From NCBI RefSeq assembly GCF_008042035.1, contig NZ_RDBL01000029.1, positions 665,504-729,503 of the forward strand: a stretch of DNA of 64,000 nt. Direction: 5' to 3'. This DNA comes from Streptomyces sp. col6 (GTDB lineage Bacteria > Actinomycetota > Actinomycetes > Streptomycetales > Streptomycetaceae). Below are positions 1-9,607 of this stretch, one piece after another (position 1 is the stretch's first letter; the number at the start of each line of letters is the position of its first letter). A program made the position numbers and the translations under genes. The notes below the pieces were generated by a model that was not told the origin of the DNA, made no database searches, and saw only the letters and a program-made list of their open reading frames with translations.

Positions 1-1099
1 GGCGCTCGACCAGCCCGTCCGTGTAGAGGACGGCGGTGGAACCCGGCGACAACGGGATCGTGCCCGAGGTGTGGAGCCAGCCGCCCGTCCCCAGCGGCGG
101 GCCGATCGGGTCCTCCGCACGGCGGACCGTGCCGTCCTCGTCGCGCACGAGGATCGGCAGATGGCCGGCGGAGGAGTAGACGAGCAGCCCCTCGTTGGGG
201 TCGTGCACGGCGTACGCGCAGGTGGCGATCTGGCTGGCGTCGATCTCGGCGGCGAGTCCGTCGAGCAGCTGGAGGACCTCGTGCGGCGGGAGGTCGAGGC
301 GGGCGTAGGCCCGTACGGCGGTGCGCAGCTGGCCCATCACGGCGGCGGCGCGCACCCCGCGCCCCATGACGTCCCCGATGACCAGCGCGGTGCGGCCCGC
401 GCCGAGCGTGATGACGTCGTACCAGTCGCCGCCGACCGCGGCGTCCGTGCCGCCCGGCTGGTAGGTGGCGGCGATCCGCAGGTCGTCGGGCTGTTCCAGC
501 TCCTGCGGGAGCAGGGAGCGCTGGAGCGTGACGGCGGTCTCGCGGTGGCGGCCCTCGCTGGTGCGCAGCCGCTCGGCGGCCTCGGCGTGGTCGGTGACGT
601 CGGCCGCGTATACGAGGACTCCGCCGTCGCGGCCCCTCTCCTTGTCGGGGCGCACGGGGGTGCAGGTCACGGTGTACGAGCGGCCGTCGGCGGCCTTGCG
701 GGACTTGACCGTGCGCGGCGTCCCGCTGCGCAGGACCTGGTCCATGAGGGGGAGCAGGCCGATCTCGGTCAGCTCGGGCATCGCGTCGGCCGCCGGGGCG
801 CCGCAGGGGCGGGGGCCGAATGCGGCGGTATAGGCGTCGTTGACGTAGGCGATGTGGTGGCCGGGGCCGTGCACCAGGGCGACGAGGGCGGGCAGCCGGC
901 CCAGGATGTCGCGGGCGGAGAGGTCCTCCAGGTCGGGCGCCGAGGGCAGGGGGACGCCGGCGGGCCCGTCCTGCGACGGGCCTGCGCCCGCTTCGGCCCT
1001 GCTGTACTCGGCGCGGGCCGCCGGTACGGAGCTGTGGTCCTCCCGGGCGGCGCGACGCTGCGTACCGGGGAGGCGGGCGCTCCAACGCGTGAAGTTCAC
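1..1099 (-). CDS. PAS / SpoIIE-type PP2C serine phosphatase, C-terminus cut by window edge
   Basis: The minus-strand frame stays open to base 1, so the C-terminus is missing. It begins at GTG 1099-1097, with GAGG about 12 nt upstream and a basic N-terminus (NFTRWSARLPGTQRR). A low-complexity linker is followed by a PAS-like sensor reading HIAYVNDAYTAAFG. The metal-dependent phosphatase domain then shows the motifs GGDWYDV, GDVMGRG and YTDGLVER typical of SpoIIE/RsbU proteins. Such enzymes dephosphorylate anti-anti-sigma (STAS) partners in the cytosol. No kinase or STAS partner lies next to it inside the window. It is transcribed in the same direction as the upstream NADH dehydrogenase gene, about 180 bp apart. 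The phosphatase assignment is strong; the physiological target is unknown. Confidence 0.88.
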   Translation of the reverse strand, partial: MNFTRWSARLPGTQRRAAREDHSSVPAARAEYSRAEAGAGPSQDGPAGVPLPSAPDLEDLSARDILGRLPALVALVHGPGHHIAYVNDAYTAAFGPRPCGAPAADAMPELTEIGLLPLMDQVLRSGTPRTVKSRKAADGRSYTVTCTPVRPDKERGRDGGVLVYAADVTDHAEAAERLRTSEGRHRETAVTLQRSLLPQELEQPDDLRIAATYQPGGTDAAVGGDWYDVITLGAGRTALVIGDVMGRGVRAAAVMGQLRTAVRAYARLDLPPHEVLQLLDGLAAEIDASQIATCAYAVHDPNEGLLVYSSAGHLPILVRDEDGTVRRAEDPIGPPLGTGGWLHTSGTIPLSPGSTAVLYTDGLVER

Positions 1100-1279
1100 G
1101 GAATTTCTGGCCTCGTGTGTCGGTCTGGTCCGCTCGGGCGGGTGCTTCGTCTGCCGGGGCGTAGGGCGCGTTACCGCGCTCCTGGGGAGGTCTTCGCTGG
1201 TCACTGTCGGTTGCTGCCGGCCGGGTCACTCTGTGCAGATGTGGGCCCACCCATGGTCACACGTCCAGTGTGTCGGACC

Positions 1280-2677
1280 CTACTGACAGTCGTCCCCGTC
1301 GGGCCGGGGCTGCCGCCCCGCGGCGAGTTCGAACTCGGCCCTGGGGTGCTCCAGGGAGCCCAGGGAGACGATCTCGCGTTTGAAGAGGCCGGCGAGCGTC
1401 CATTCGGCCAGGACGCGTGCCTTCCGGTTGAAGGTGGGGACGCGGCTGAGGTGGTACATGCGGTGTATCAGCCAGGCCGGATAGCCCTTGAGCCTGCGTC
1501 CGTAGATGTGCGCGACGCCCTTGTGCAGCCCGAGCGAGGCGACGGATCCCGCGTAGCTGTGCCGGTATTCGGTGAGCGGAGCGCCGTCGAGCGCGGCGAC
1601 GACGTTGTCGGCGAGGACCTTGGCCTGCCGGACGGCGTGCTGGGCGTTGGGCGCGGTCGTACGGCCGGTTTCACCGGCGGTGAGGTCGGGTACGGCGGCG
1701 GCGTCGCCCGCGGACCAGGCGTGCTCGGTCCCTTCGACGGTCAGCCGGGCCGTGCAGCGCAGCCTGCCCCGTTCGTCGAGGGGGAGGCCGGTGGCGGCGA
1801 GCAGCGGGGCGGGTTTGACGCCGGCCGTCCACACGAGGGTGCGGGTGGGGAAGCGGGAGCCGTCGCTGAGGACGGCGATCCGGTCCTCGCAGGAGTCGAG
1901 CCGGGTGTCGAGGCGTACGTCGATGTTGCGGCCGCGCAGTTCCCGTACCGCGTACCGGCCCAGGGATTCGCCGACCTCGGGCAGGATGCGGCCGGTGGCC
2001 TCGACGAGGATCCACTTCAGGTCCTCGGCCTTGATGTTGTGGTAGTACCGCGAGGTGTAGCGGGCCATGTCCTCCAGTTCCGCGAGTGCCTCCACGCCCG
2101 CGTAGCCGCCCCCGACGAAGACGAAGGTCAGGGCGGCGTCACGGACGGCGGGGTCGCGGGTGGCGGAGGCGATGTCCATCTGTTCGATGACGTGGTTGCG
2201 GAGCCCGATGGCCTCCTCGATCGTCTTGAAACCCACGCCGTGGTCGGCGAGCCCGGGGACCGGCAGGGTGCGCGAGACGGAGCCGGGCGCGAGGACGATC
2301 TCGTCGTACTCGATCTCCAGGGCGCCGGTACCGTCCTCGCCGCTGGCCAGCGTGGTGACGGTGGCGGTCCGCTTGGAGTGGTCGACGCTCCGGGCCTCGC
2401 CGATGACGATGGTGCAGTGCGGCAGGACCCTGCGCAGCGGTACGACGACATGGCGCGGTGAGATCGAGCCGGCGGCGGCTTCGGGGAGGAACGGCTGATA
2501 CGTCATATAGGGCTCGGGCGCGACCACGACGATCTCGGCCTCGCCGCTTCTCAGCCGCTGCTTCAGCTTCCGCTGGAGGCGCAGCGCTGTGTACATCCCG
2601 ACGTAGCCTCCGCCGACGACGAGAACGCGCGTCGCCGGCGGGGGGCCGGGGGGCGTACCCCCGGAAGCTGAAGCCAT
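1280..2677 (-). CDS. ndh: type II NADH dehydrogenase (NDH-2), single-subunit NADH:quinone oxidoreductase
   Basis: A 465-residue FAD-dependent pyridine-nucleotide-disulfide oxidoreductase. The N-terminal FAD-binding Rossmann motif is VVGGGYVGMYTA. A second dinucleotide motif, FVFVGGGYAGVEAL, starts near residue 180 and should bind NADH. WTAGVKPAP and SAGDAAAVPD are the usual C-terminal FAD-contact segments. NDH-2 enzymes pass electrons from NADH to menaquinone at the inner membrane face without pumping protons. The C-terminus lacks an obvious transmembrane helix but has a basic, hydrophobic patch fit for peripheral membrane binding. ATG 2677 is chosen; two GTG codons directly before it (2683, 2680) are alternatives, with GGGG just upstream. 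The frame remains open further upstream, but that extension looks non-coding. Confidence 0.9.
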   Translation of the reverse strand: MASASGGTPPGPPPATRVLVVGGGYVGMYTALRLQRKLKQRLRSGEAEIVVVAPEPYMTYQPFLPEAAAGSISPRHVVVPLRRVLPHCTIVIGEARSVDHSKRTATVTTLASGEDGTGALEIEYDEIVLAPGSVSRTLPVPGLADHGVGFKTIEEAIGLRNHVIEQMDIASATRDPAVRDAALTFVFVGGGYAGVEALAELEDMARYTSRYYHNIKAEDLKWILVEATGRILPEVGESLGRYAVRELRGRNIDVRLDTRLDSCEDRIAVLSDGSRFPTRTLVWTAGVKPAPLLAATGLPLDERGRLRCTARLTVEGTEHAWSAGDAAAVPDLTAGETGRTTAPNAQHAVRQAKVLADNVVAALDGAPLTEYRHSYAGSVASLGLHKGVAHIYGRRLKGYPAWLIHRMYHLSRVPTFNRKARVLAEWTLAGLFKREIVSLGSLEHPRAEFELAAGRQPRPDGDDCQ

Positions 2678-3014
2678 CACCACCCCATGACGCAACGTGT
2701 ACCGGAGTTTGTCCACAGCCCCGGCAAATTGTGTGACCGGAGGTTGGCGACGGGCCGTTGGTGCCGGGTGGGCCATTGATGCGCGAGTCCCGCAGGTCAG
2801 GCACTGCGCTTCGGGGCAGGGCCCGGGACCAAGTGGTGATCAACCGGTCCTTGCTCCGATCGGGGGGCGCTCCGGGCGGAACTGCCCCCTTCTGAATTGA
2901 CCCTCGCTCAACTATGTTCGTATGTCGTCGGGGTGTCGGACGGTGACGATCGGTCCACCTCGACTGACACGGCGGGAGTCTCCGGGGGGAGACGTCATAA
3001 CCGGGGGAACAGTT

Positions 3015-3872
3015 ATGGATATTCAGGAATCGCATTGGCCGACCACTGCTGTCGCGCCTGAAGGAAACGGACACATCGGGGCAGTTGGCACCCTCAACGG
3101 GGTGGCAGGCACCACGGCGCCGGCACCTCAGACCACGGTGGGCGCACTGGGCAACGGCGTCGCGTCCGCGCATGCGCGGTCGGCCCCGCTGCGGGTGGAC
3201 GCGCAGCGCAATCTGGAACACGTACTGCGCGCCGCGCGCGAGGTGTTCGGGGAGCTGGGGTACGGCGCCCCGATGGAGGACGTGGCCCGTCGGGCCAGGG
3301 TCGGTGTCGGCACGGTCTACCGGCGCTTCCCCAGCAAGGACGTGCTGGTGCGCCGGATAGCCGAGGAGGAGACCTCCCGGCTGACCGACCAGGCACGGTC
3401 CGCGCTCGGCCAGGAGGACGAGCCGTGGTCGGCGCTCTCGCGCTTCCTGCGGACCTCCGTGGCCTCGGGTGCGGGGCGGCTTCTGCCCCCGCAGATACTG
3501 CGGGTCGGTGTGGAGGCCGAGGACTCGGTCGTGGCCGGCGAGACCGAGGAGTCCGTGGGGGACGAGCCGCGGGTGCCCCAGCAGCGGCAGGAGGCAGGTA
3601 CGGCCGCACGCCGGGTGACCGGGCAGCAGTCCGCCCCGGAGACCGGCGGTGAGGACCTGGGCGCCGGTGCGGCCGAGTTGCTGGAGGTCGTGGGACGGCT
3701 GGTCGACCGCGCGCGGACCTCGGGCGAGCTGCGCCGCGATGTGACGGTGTCGGACGTGCTGCTGGTCATCGCGACGGCGGCCCCTTCGCTGCCGGACGCG
3801 GCTCAGCAGGCGGCGGCCTCGTCCCGGCTGCTGGACATCCTGCTGGAGGGGCTGCGCTCACGGCCGGAGTGA
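3015..3872 (+). CDS. TetR-family transcriptional regulator with long N-terminal extension
   Basis: A 285-residue regulator. An approximately 60-residue Ala/Gly/Thr-rich N-terminal extension precedes a TetR_N helix-turn-helix (NLEHVLRAAREVFGELGYG, then VARRARVGVGTVYRRFPSKD). The C-terminal ligand domain contains an acidic, low-complexity insertion (EDSVVAGETEESVGDE) before helices ending in LLDILLEGLRSRPE. ATG 3015 is selected because GGGGGA lies 7-12 nt upstream; an upstream in-frame ATG at 2922 would add residues that look non-coding. It is divergent from ndh, so control of that gene or of its own promoter in the shared upstream region is plausible but unproven. It ends at a strong hairpin terminator. 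Confidence 0.85.
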   Translation: MDIQESHWPTTAVAPEGNGHIGAVGTLNGVAGTTAPAPQTTVGALGNGVASAHARSAPLRVDAQRNLEHVLRAAREVFGELGYGAPMEDVARRARVGVGTVYRRFPSKDVLVRRIAEEETSRLTDQARSALGQEDEPWSALSRFLRTSVASGAGRLLPPQILRVGVEAEDSVVAGETEESVGDEPRVPQQRQEAGTAARRVTGQQSAPETGGEDLGAGAAELLEVVGRLVDRARTSGELRRDVTVSDVLLVIATAAPSLPDAAQQAAASSRLLDILLEGLRSRPE

Positions 3873-3879
3873 CGGACAC

Positions 3880-3919
3880 CGGGCGGGGGGAGGGGCCGCG
3901 GTGCCCCTCCCCCCGCCCG
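3880..3919 (+). terminator. hairpin terminator after the TetR gene
   Basis: A perfect 17-bp GC stem (3880-3896 with 3903-3919) closes a 6-nt loop eight bases after the TetR stop codon. There is no U tract, which is common in Streptomyces. Confidence 0.75.
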
Positions 3920-4093
3920 TCGCGTGTCAACGCAACCGCTCGCTCCTTCCCCGAATGAGTGCCCCGTAGTGCTCACGCTCGGAGAGAACGCCCCGGATGA
4001 GTGGTTGGCAGGACTGGAGGCCCGCCGCATCGGCGCTCTGTGGCACGCTTGCCCGGTATTCAGGGTCCGATGGCGCATACGGGGGCGTCCGCG

Positions 4094-5953
4094 ATGAGCG
4101 GTGACGGGCAGAGGGAAGAGTCGTACGACGGTGTGTCCACCGCCGGCGGCGGTACGGAGCCGGCCGGCTCGTCCGGGCACCAGGTGCCGAGCCAGACCGG
4201 TCCCGGCCATCAGGCCGACCAGGACGACGCAGGCGGAACGGTCCTGCCGGGGCCGTGGCCGCCCGCGCCGGTCGAGGACGGCGGTGCGCCGGGGGCCTCC
4301 GGGAGCCCCGGAGCGGGCCCCGCCGAGGCGATTCCCTCCGTGCCGATGCAGCGGGCGGGGCGCGGCTCCGGTTCCGTGGACGGTGCCGCCGCCGGTCCGT
4401 CGGACGCGCAGCTGATCCAGCGCATGCGCGAGGGCGACGACCTCGCGTACGACGAGCTGTTCCGGCGCCACTCGCAGGCCGTGCGCCGCTACGCCCGCAC
4501 CTGCTGCCGGGACGCGCACACCGCGGACGACCTGACGGCCGAGGTCTTCGCCCGGACCCTGCAAGCGGTACGGGGCGGCAAGGGGCCCGAGGAGGCGGTG
4601 CGCGCCTACCTGATGACGGCGGTCCGGCATGTGGCCGCCGCCTGGACCAAGACCGCGAAGCGCGAGCACCTGGTCGACGACTTCGCCGCGTTCGCCGCCC
4701 AGGCCGCGCGCTCGTCGGAGATGTCGGACGCGGACACCCTCGACCTCGGCGCGGATGTGCTGGCGATGCACGAGGCCGAGCAGACCATGGCCATGCGGGC
4801 CTTCCGCAGCCTCCCCGAGCGCTGGCAGGCGGTCCTGTGGCACACCACCGTCGAGGAGGAGTCGCCCAGCGACATCGCCCCGCTCTTCGGGCTGACCGCG
4901 AACGCCACCTCGGTCCTGGCCAGCCGCGCCCGTGAAGGGCTCAAGCAGGCCTACCTCCAGGCCCATGTGAGCCAGGCGCTCACCGCGGGCGGCGACTGCG
5001 CGCGGTACGCCGACCGGCTCGGCGCGTATGCCCGGGGCGGGTTGCGGATGCGGGCGGAGCGCGGGCTGCGGGGGCATCTGGACGAGTGCGCGAAGTGCCG
5101 GGTGGCGGCGGGCGAGCTGGCCCAGGTCAACGCCGGTATCCCCGCGCTGCTTCCGGTCGCGGTCATCGGCTGGTTCGCCGCGGGGTACGCCCTCAAGGCC
5201 GCCGGGATCGTGGCGGGAGGCGCCGCCGGGGCCGCCGGGGCGGGTGCAGCGGCGGCGGCGACCGGAGGGGGCTCCTCCGCCGGCTCGGCCGGTGGTGCGG
5301 CGGCCTCCGAGGGGCTCGGCGCCCCGGCCAAGGCCGGAATCGCCGCGGCGGTCGCCGTCGCGGCGGCGGCCGGGCTCGTCTGGGCGCTGGTGGGCGACGA
5401 CAGCCCCCGGCCCGAGGCCAAGCCCGCCGCCAAGCCCCCGGCCGTGGCGCCCGCGGTGCCCTCGCCGACACCGCCGAAGCCCACGCCCCCGAAGCCCGAA
5501 CCGACTCCGCCGGCGCCGGAGGTCTACCAGGTCAGCGAGATGGACTACACCCTCTTCGGCGACCACACCTCGCCCGAGGTGGTGCTCGGTGAGAGCGGCT
5601 GGGTCTGGCAGCGCTCCGGCATGTCGATCGGCGGTTCGCGCTACGTCCACGGGGTCACGGTCAACAGCCGTTCCTCGGTGGTCATCCAGCTGAACCGTCA
5701 GTGCACCCGGTACGAGGCGATGGTGGGAGTCGACGACCTCACGATGGGGCTCGGCGCGGTGCGGTTCTCGGTGTACGGCGGGGACGGCACACGGCTGTGG
5801 CAGTCCCCGGTGGTGCGCGGCGACGACCCCGCCGTGCCGGTCGGCGTGAACGTGGCGGGGCAGAAGCGGATCCGGCTGGTCGTGGAGCCGGAGCAGCCGT
5901 TCGGCGGAATCGCCCTCGCGGACTGGGCCGATTCACGCATCAGCTGCCGCTGA
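4094..5953 (+). CDS. ECF sigma factor fused to zinc anti-sigma motif, TM helix and NPCBM-like domain
   Basis: A 619-residue multidomain protein. After a 100-residue Gly/Pro-rich leader comes sigma region 2 (residues about 104-155, DDLTAEVFARTLQAV) and region 4 (about 235-290, LPERWQAVLWHTTVEEESPSD). At about 328-335 the sequence HLDECAKC gives the HX3CX2C zinc motif of ZAS anti-sigma domains. An Ala/Gly-rich stretch and one predicted membrane helix (GIAAAVAVAAAAGLVWALV) follow, then a Pro/Lys linker and a C-terminal domain resembling NPCBM carbohydrate-binding modules (YVHGVTVNSRSSVVIQL, GIALADW). The sensor would face outside and the sigma part inside. ATG 4094 follows GGGGG; ATG 4070 is an alternative. 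The next gene is convergent, so no operon partner is visible. Confidence 0.88.
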   Translation: MSGDGQREESYDGVSTAGGGTEPAGSSGHQVPSQTGPGHQADQDDAGGTVLPGPWPPAPVEDGGAPGASGSPGAGPAEAIPSVPMQRAGRGSGSVDGAAAGPSDAQLIQRMREGDDLAYDELFRRHSQAVRRYARTCCRDAHTADDLTAEVFARTLQAVRGGKGPEEAVRAYLMTAVRHVAAAWTKTAKREHLVDDFAAFAAQAARSSEMSDADTLDLGADVLAMHEAEQTMAMRAFRSLPERWQAVLWHTTVEEESPSDIAPLFGLTANATSVLASRAREGLKQAYLQAHVSQALTAGGDCARYADRLGAYARGGLRMRAERGLRGHLDECAKCRVAAGELAQVNAGIPALLPVAVIGWFAAGYALKAAGIVAGGAAGAAGAGAAAAATGGGSSAGSAGGAAASEGLGAPAKAGIAAAVAVAAAAGLVWALVGDDSPRPEAKPAAKPPAVAPAVPSPTPPKPTPPKPEPTPPAPEVYQVSEMDYTLFGDHTSPEVVLGESGWVWQRSGMSIGGSRYVHGVTVNSRSSVVIQLNRQCTRYEAMVGVDDLTMGLGAVRFSVYGGDGTRLWQSPVVRGDDPAVPVGVNVAGQKRIRLVVEPEQPFGGIALADWADSRISCR

Positions 5954-6004
5954 GCGCGGTGACCGGGAGCAGCCGAGGCGACCCCGCTGCCGGTACCGCG
6001 CGGC

Positions 6005-9000
6005 TCACGGCAGGTCCGCGACGATGCCCTCCAGCAGACCGATGACGTCGTCGAGGGTCAGCCCGGCGCCCGCGGTCCGCTCCTCCGCGTAGCACGCGGG
6101 CCCCAGCGCCTCGCGGCACAGGCGCTCGGCCGCGTCGACCTCGGCCTGCTCCCCCTCGGTCCTCGGGCTCGACGTCCGCCGCCACTCCGCGGCGGCGGCG
6201 AGGATACGGACGGCGGCCGCGTGGTGGCCCAGCTCGGCGATGACAGCCGCCGCGCCATCGGCCAGGTTCCCCGTGACGATCTCGGCGCACTGGGCCCCCT
6301 TCCCCGTGACCAGGGACGCGGTCAGCTCGCGCGCCCCGGCGACGAGACCGCCGTCCGGTCCGGGTTCGTGCACGGTGATCCGGGCCGAGAGGCCGCTCAT
6401 CGCCACGGTGAAGTGCGACGGCGGACCGCCGCGACCGGCCTCCTCCAGGGCGTTGCCGAGCAGCCGCCGGGCGTCCGCGATGTCGCCCCGGTAGTACGCC
6501 ATGGTGGCGCGCAGGTAGTGGACGTACGCGGTGGCGTCGTGCGCCTGGTGACGTTCGGCCTCGGCCTCGGAATGGTCCAGCCGCTGGTGGGCGTCGGCCA
6601 GGTCACCGGTGCGGTAGGAGAGTTCGGCGAGCCGGGCGAGGTGGAACGGGGCCTCGGCATGGGCGCCGACCTCGCGGGAGAGCAGCAGCGCCTCCTCGTA
6701 GGCGGTGCGCGCGGCGTCGTAGCGACCGCGCATCATGCCCGCCTCGGCCACCGCGCTCGCGACCTGGGCCCGCATCCAGCGGTCACCAACGCGGCGGCTC
6801 AGGACGCGCAGCTCGTCGAGATCGTCGTCGATTCCAGGCATGCCCCCCGGCATGTCGACCATCATGTGCGCACGGAACATCAGGATGACGCCGTATTCCC
6901 ACGGGCCGCCGTGCGCACGGGCGTTGTCGACCGCCCGGTCGATCCTCTCCCGGGTGTCCTCCGACGTGCCGGTGAGATACGCGGTCATCGGCCAGAGCAG
7001 CCCCGGGAAACGGACGCCATGAGTCCGGGAGGCGGCGAACGCGTCGGCCACCCGGATCACGAGCGCGTGGAGTGCGGCGTCGTCCTGCGCCGTCGTGACC
7101 TGCCCGCTCTCCGCCGCGTAGAAGAACCACAGCAGGTGGAGGTTCATCCGGGGCCAGTACCGGGGGTCCGACTCGTCGGTGGGCTCCGGGCCGAGCGAGC
7201 GGGCCTTCAGGGTCCAGGACAGGCCCTCGGGGCGGTAGTTGCGCAGCCACCAGAACCAGCCCATGCCCAGCGCCAGGCGGGCGGCCTCCGCTTCGGAGGG
7301 GGACGCGGGCGCGGTGGTGCGCTGGAGAGCGGCCCGGATGTTGTCGAGTTCGGTCTCCAGGCGCTCGATCCACGCGAGCTGGTCGCCGGAGCGCAGGCGG
7401 GGTTCCGCCTCCTCGACGAGGGCGAGGAAGTACGCGGTGTGCGCGCTCTCGGCGGCGGCGCACACCTCCGGGGCCTCGGCGCACCGCTCGGTGGCGTACT
7501 CGTGGATCGTCTCCAGCAGGCGGTAGCGCATCGCACCGTCCGCCGCCGGGGCCGCTACGACCAGGGACTTGTCGACCAGGGCGCCGAGCAGGTCGGCGGT
7601 GTCGGCGGCGGGCCGGCCGGGCGCGGCCGGTGTCCTGATGACGGCTTCGGCGGCGGCCAGGTCCCAGCCGCCCGCGAAGACGGAGACCTGGCGCAGGGCG
7701 GTGCGCTCGTCCTCGCCGAGGAGGTCCCACGACCAGTCGACGACCGCCCGCAGAGTCTGCTGGCGGGGCAGCACCGTCCGGCTGCCGCCCGTCAGCAGGC
7801 GGAACCTGTCGTCGAGCCGGTCCGCGATCTGACGCGGTCCGAGCAGGCGCAGCCGGGCGGCGGCCAGTTCGATGGCGAGCGGCAGCCCGTCCAGCCGCCG
7901 GCAGATCTCCGCGACGGCGTCCGCGTCGTGCGCGGGCCCGTGGCTGGGGTCGAATCCGGGGCGTACGGCTCTGGCGCGTTCGGTGAACAGGCGGTGGGCG
8001 GGGTCGGCGGGCAGCGGACCGACCGGCCGTACGGACTCGCCGGGAACGGCGAGCGGCTCCCTGCTGGTGGCGAGGACGCGCAGGTGGGGGCAGCGGGTCA
8101 GCAGGCTCTCGGCCAGCGCGGCGGCGGCACCGATGACGTGCTCGCAGTTGTCGAGGATGAGCAGGACGGGCGTGGGGCGGGAGCCGTGCCCCAGCCGGTC
8201 GACGAGCAGGTCGACCGGGTCGGTGCGCGGGAGCGAGCCGTCGAGAGTGTTGTCCCGCAGCAGCGTCGTCTCGCGCAGTCCGAGCGCGGACAGCACGGCG
8301 CCGGGGACGGCGTCGGGGTCCTCCACGGGTGCGAGTTCGGCGATCCAGACGTCCGGTGGCAGGGTGCCGGGCGCGGACTCCTGGCGCGCCGCGGACTCCT
8401 CGGCGAGGCGCGTCTTGCCCGAGCCGCCGGGACCGGTGAGGGTGACCAGCCGTGACCGGGTCAGGTCGTCGTGGATGGCGCGCAGTTCGGGCTCACGCCC
8501 CACGAAGGAGGTCAGCCGGGGGCGCAGATTGCTCCGGGCGGGTTTCACGTGAAACAGCCCGGTTTCGGCGGGCGCGGGCGCGGGGGCGAGCAGTTCGCGG
8601 TGCAGGGCGGCCAGTTCGGGCCCGGGGTCGGTGCCGAGACCGTCGGCCAGGGCGCGGCGGGCTTCCTCGTATGCGGCGAGCGCGTCGGCCTGCCGGCCGT
8701 CGGCGCGCAGGGCCCGTATGAGCTGAACCCGGAAGCGCTCGTCGTACGGGTGGGCGGCGGTCAGCTCCGTCAGCTCGGCGACCAGGGCGGCGGCGGGCAG
8801 CGCGGTGGTCTCCGCGGTGCTGCGGCTTGTGGCTCCTGCGGGGGCGGGGGCCTCGGCGGCCGTGGCTCCCCAGGGCCCCGCGACGGACGGCGGCCCGACC
8901 GACGCGGCGGCGGTGGCGTGCGTCGGGGCGGGCGCGGTGAGCGCCGCACCGGGAGCGCCGGCCGCGCGGCGCAGGTCCGCCTCGATGCGGCGCTCCAGGG

Positions 9001-9466
9001 CGGCCAGGCGGTGAGCCTCGGGGCGGAGGGCATGGCCGTGGTCGCCGTCGGGCAGATCGGCCAGGGCGGGGCCGCGCCACAGCGCGAGCGCGGTCCGCAG
9101 GGTGCGGGCGGCTTCCTCCGGGGCCCCGGCCTCCAGTTCGGCCGCGCCCTGCCGGGCCAGCCGCTCGAACACGAACAGGTCGACGTCGTCCGGCGCGGCC
9201 GTGAGGCGGTACCCGCCCGGTGTACTGGCCAGCGCCTCCCGGCCGAGCACCCTGCGCAGGCGCCCGACGAGGGCCTGGAGCGCGGCGGGCGCGTCCGCCG
9301 GGGGGTCGTCCGCCCAGACGTCGTCGACGAGATCGGCGACGGGGACGGGGCGACCCGGCCGCAGGGCGAGGGCGGCGAGAAGGGCACGCAGCCTGCCGCC
9401 GCCGAGGGGCAGAGCGCCACCGCTCTCGTCTCGCGCCTCGGTGGCGCCCAGGATCAGATACCGCAC
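6005..9466 (-). CDS. AfsR/SARP-type regulator with BTAD, NB-ARC-like ATPase and TPR region
   Basis: About 1153 residues. The N-terminus has an OmpR-like winged helix (GRLRALLAALALRPGRPVPVADLVDDVW) and a bacterial transcriptional activation domain (VDLFVFERLARQGAAELEAG). A STAND ATPase follows, with Walker A GPGGSGKT, Walker B LLILDNCEH and the RLDGLPLAIELAAARL motif. The C-terminal half is helical and TPR-like. Proteins of this build activate secondary-metabolism or morphogenesis promoters in Streptomyces. GTG 9466 is preferred because CACAAT ends 8 nt before it, suggesting a leaderless mRNA; ATG 9475, three codons upstream, is the alternative. No biosynthetic cluster flanks it, so it may act at a distance. 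It converges on the sigma-factor gene with about 50 bp between. Confidence 0.87.
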   Translation of the reverse strand: MRYLILGATEARDESGGALPLGGGRLRALLAALALRPGRPVPVADLVDDVWADDPPADAPAALQALVGRLRRVLGREALASTPGGYRLTAAPDDVDLFVFERLARQGAAELEAGAPEEAARTLRTALALWRGPALADLPDGDHGHALRPEAHRLAALERRIEADLRRAAGAPGAALTAPAPTHATAAASVGPPSVAGPWGATAAEAPAPAGATSRSTAETTALPAAALVAELTELTAAHPYDERFRVQLIRALRADGRQADALAAYEEARRALADGLGTDPGPELAALHRELLAPAPAPAETGLFHVKPARSNLRPRLTSFVGREPELRAIHDDLTRSRLVTLTGPGGSGKTRLAEESAARQESAPGTLPPDVWIAELAPVEDPDAVPGAVLSALGLRETTLLRDNTLDGSLPRTDPVDLLVDRLGHGSRPTPVLLILDNCEHVIGAAAALAESLLTRCPHLRVLATSREPLAVPGESVRPVGPLPADPAHRLFTERARAVRPGFDPSHGPAHDADAVAEICRRLDGLPLAIELAAARLRLLGPRQIADRLDDRFRLLTGGSRTVLPRQQTLRAVVDWSWDLLGEDERTALRQVSVFAGGWDLAAAEAVIRTPAAPGRPAADTADLLGALVDKSLVVAAPAADGAMRYRLLETIHEYATERCAEAPEVCAAAESAHTAYFLALVEEAEPRLRSGDQLAWIERLETELDNIRAALQRTTAPASPSEAEAARLALGMGWFWWLRNYRPEGLSWTLKARSLGPEPTDESDPRYWPRMNLHLLWFFYAAESGQVTTAQDDAALHALVIRVADAFAASRTHGVRFPGLLWPMTAYLTGTSEDTRERIDRAVDNARAHGGPWEYGVILMFRAHMMVDMPGGMPGIDDDLDELRVLSRRVGDRWMRAQVASAVAEAGMMRGRYDAARTAYEEALLLSREVGAHAEAPFHLARLAELSYRTGDLADAHQRLDHSEAEAERHQAHDATAYVHYLRATMAYYRGDIADARRLLGNALEEAGRGGPPSHFTVAMSGLSARITVHEPGPDGGLVAGARELTASLVTGKGAQCAEIVTGNLADGAAAVIAELGHHAAAVRILAAAAEWRRTSSPRTEGEQAEVDAAERLCREALGPACYAEERTAGAGLTLDDVIGLLEGIVADLP

Positions 9467-9607
9467 GCCACCCATTGTGTCCCGTCGGCACCCCGGTGAG
9501 CGGCGGTCGGACGGACCGGGACGCCTCCGGACGATCCCGCCGAACCTGCCGGGAGATCGCGAGGCGCACGGACCCGCCGGAGTCCTGCCGCGCTCGGCGG
9601 AACGGGC

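Noticed and set aside
1257..1279. CACAC-gtcca-GTGTG inverted repeat after ndh as terminator
   Set aside because: Only a 5-bp core and it overlaps no clear U tract; not strong enough to annotate.
71..2461. 796-codon plus-strand frame across the SpoIIE and ndh genes
   Set aside because: Both real genes on the minus strand show intact domains; the plus frame is low-complexity Gly/Val/Arg.
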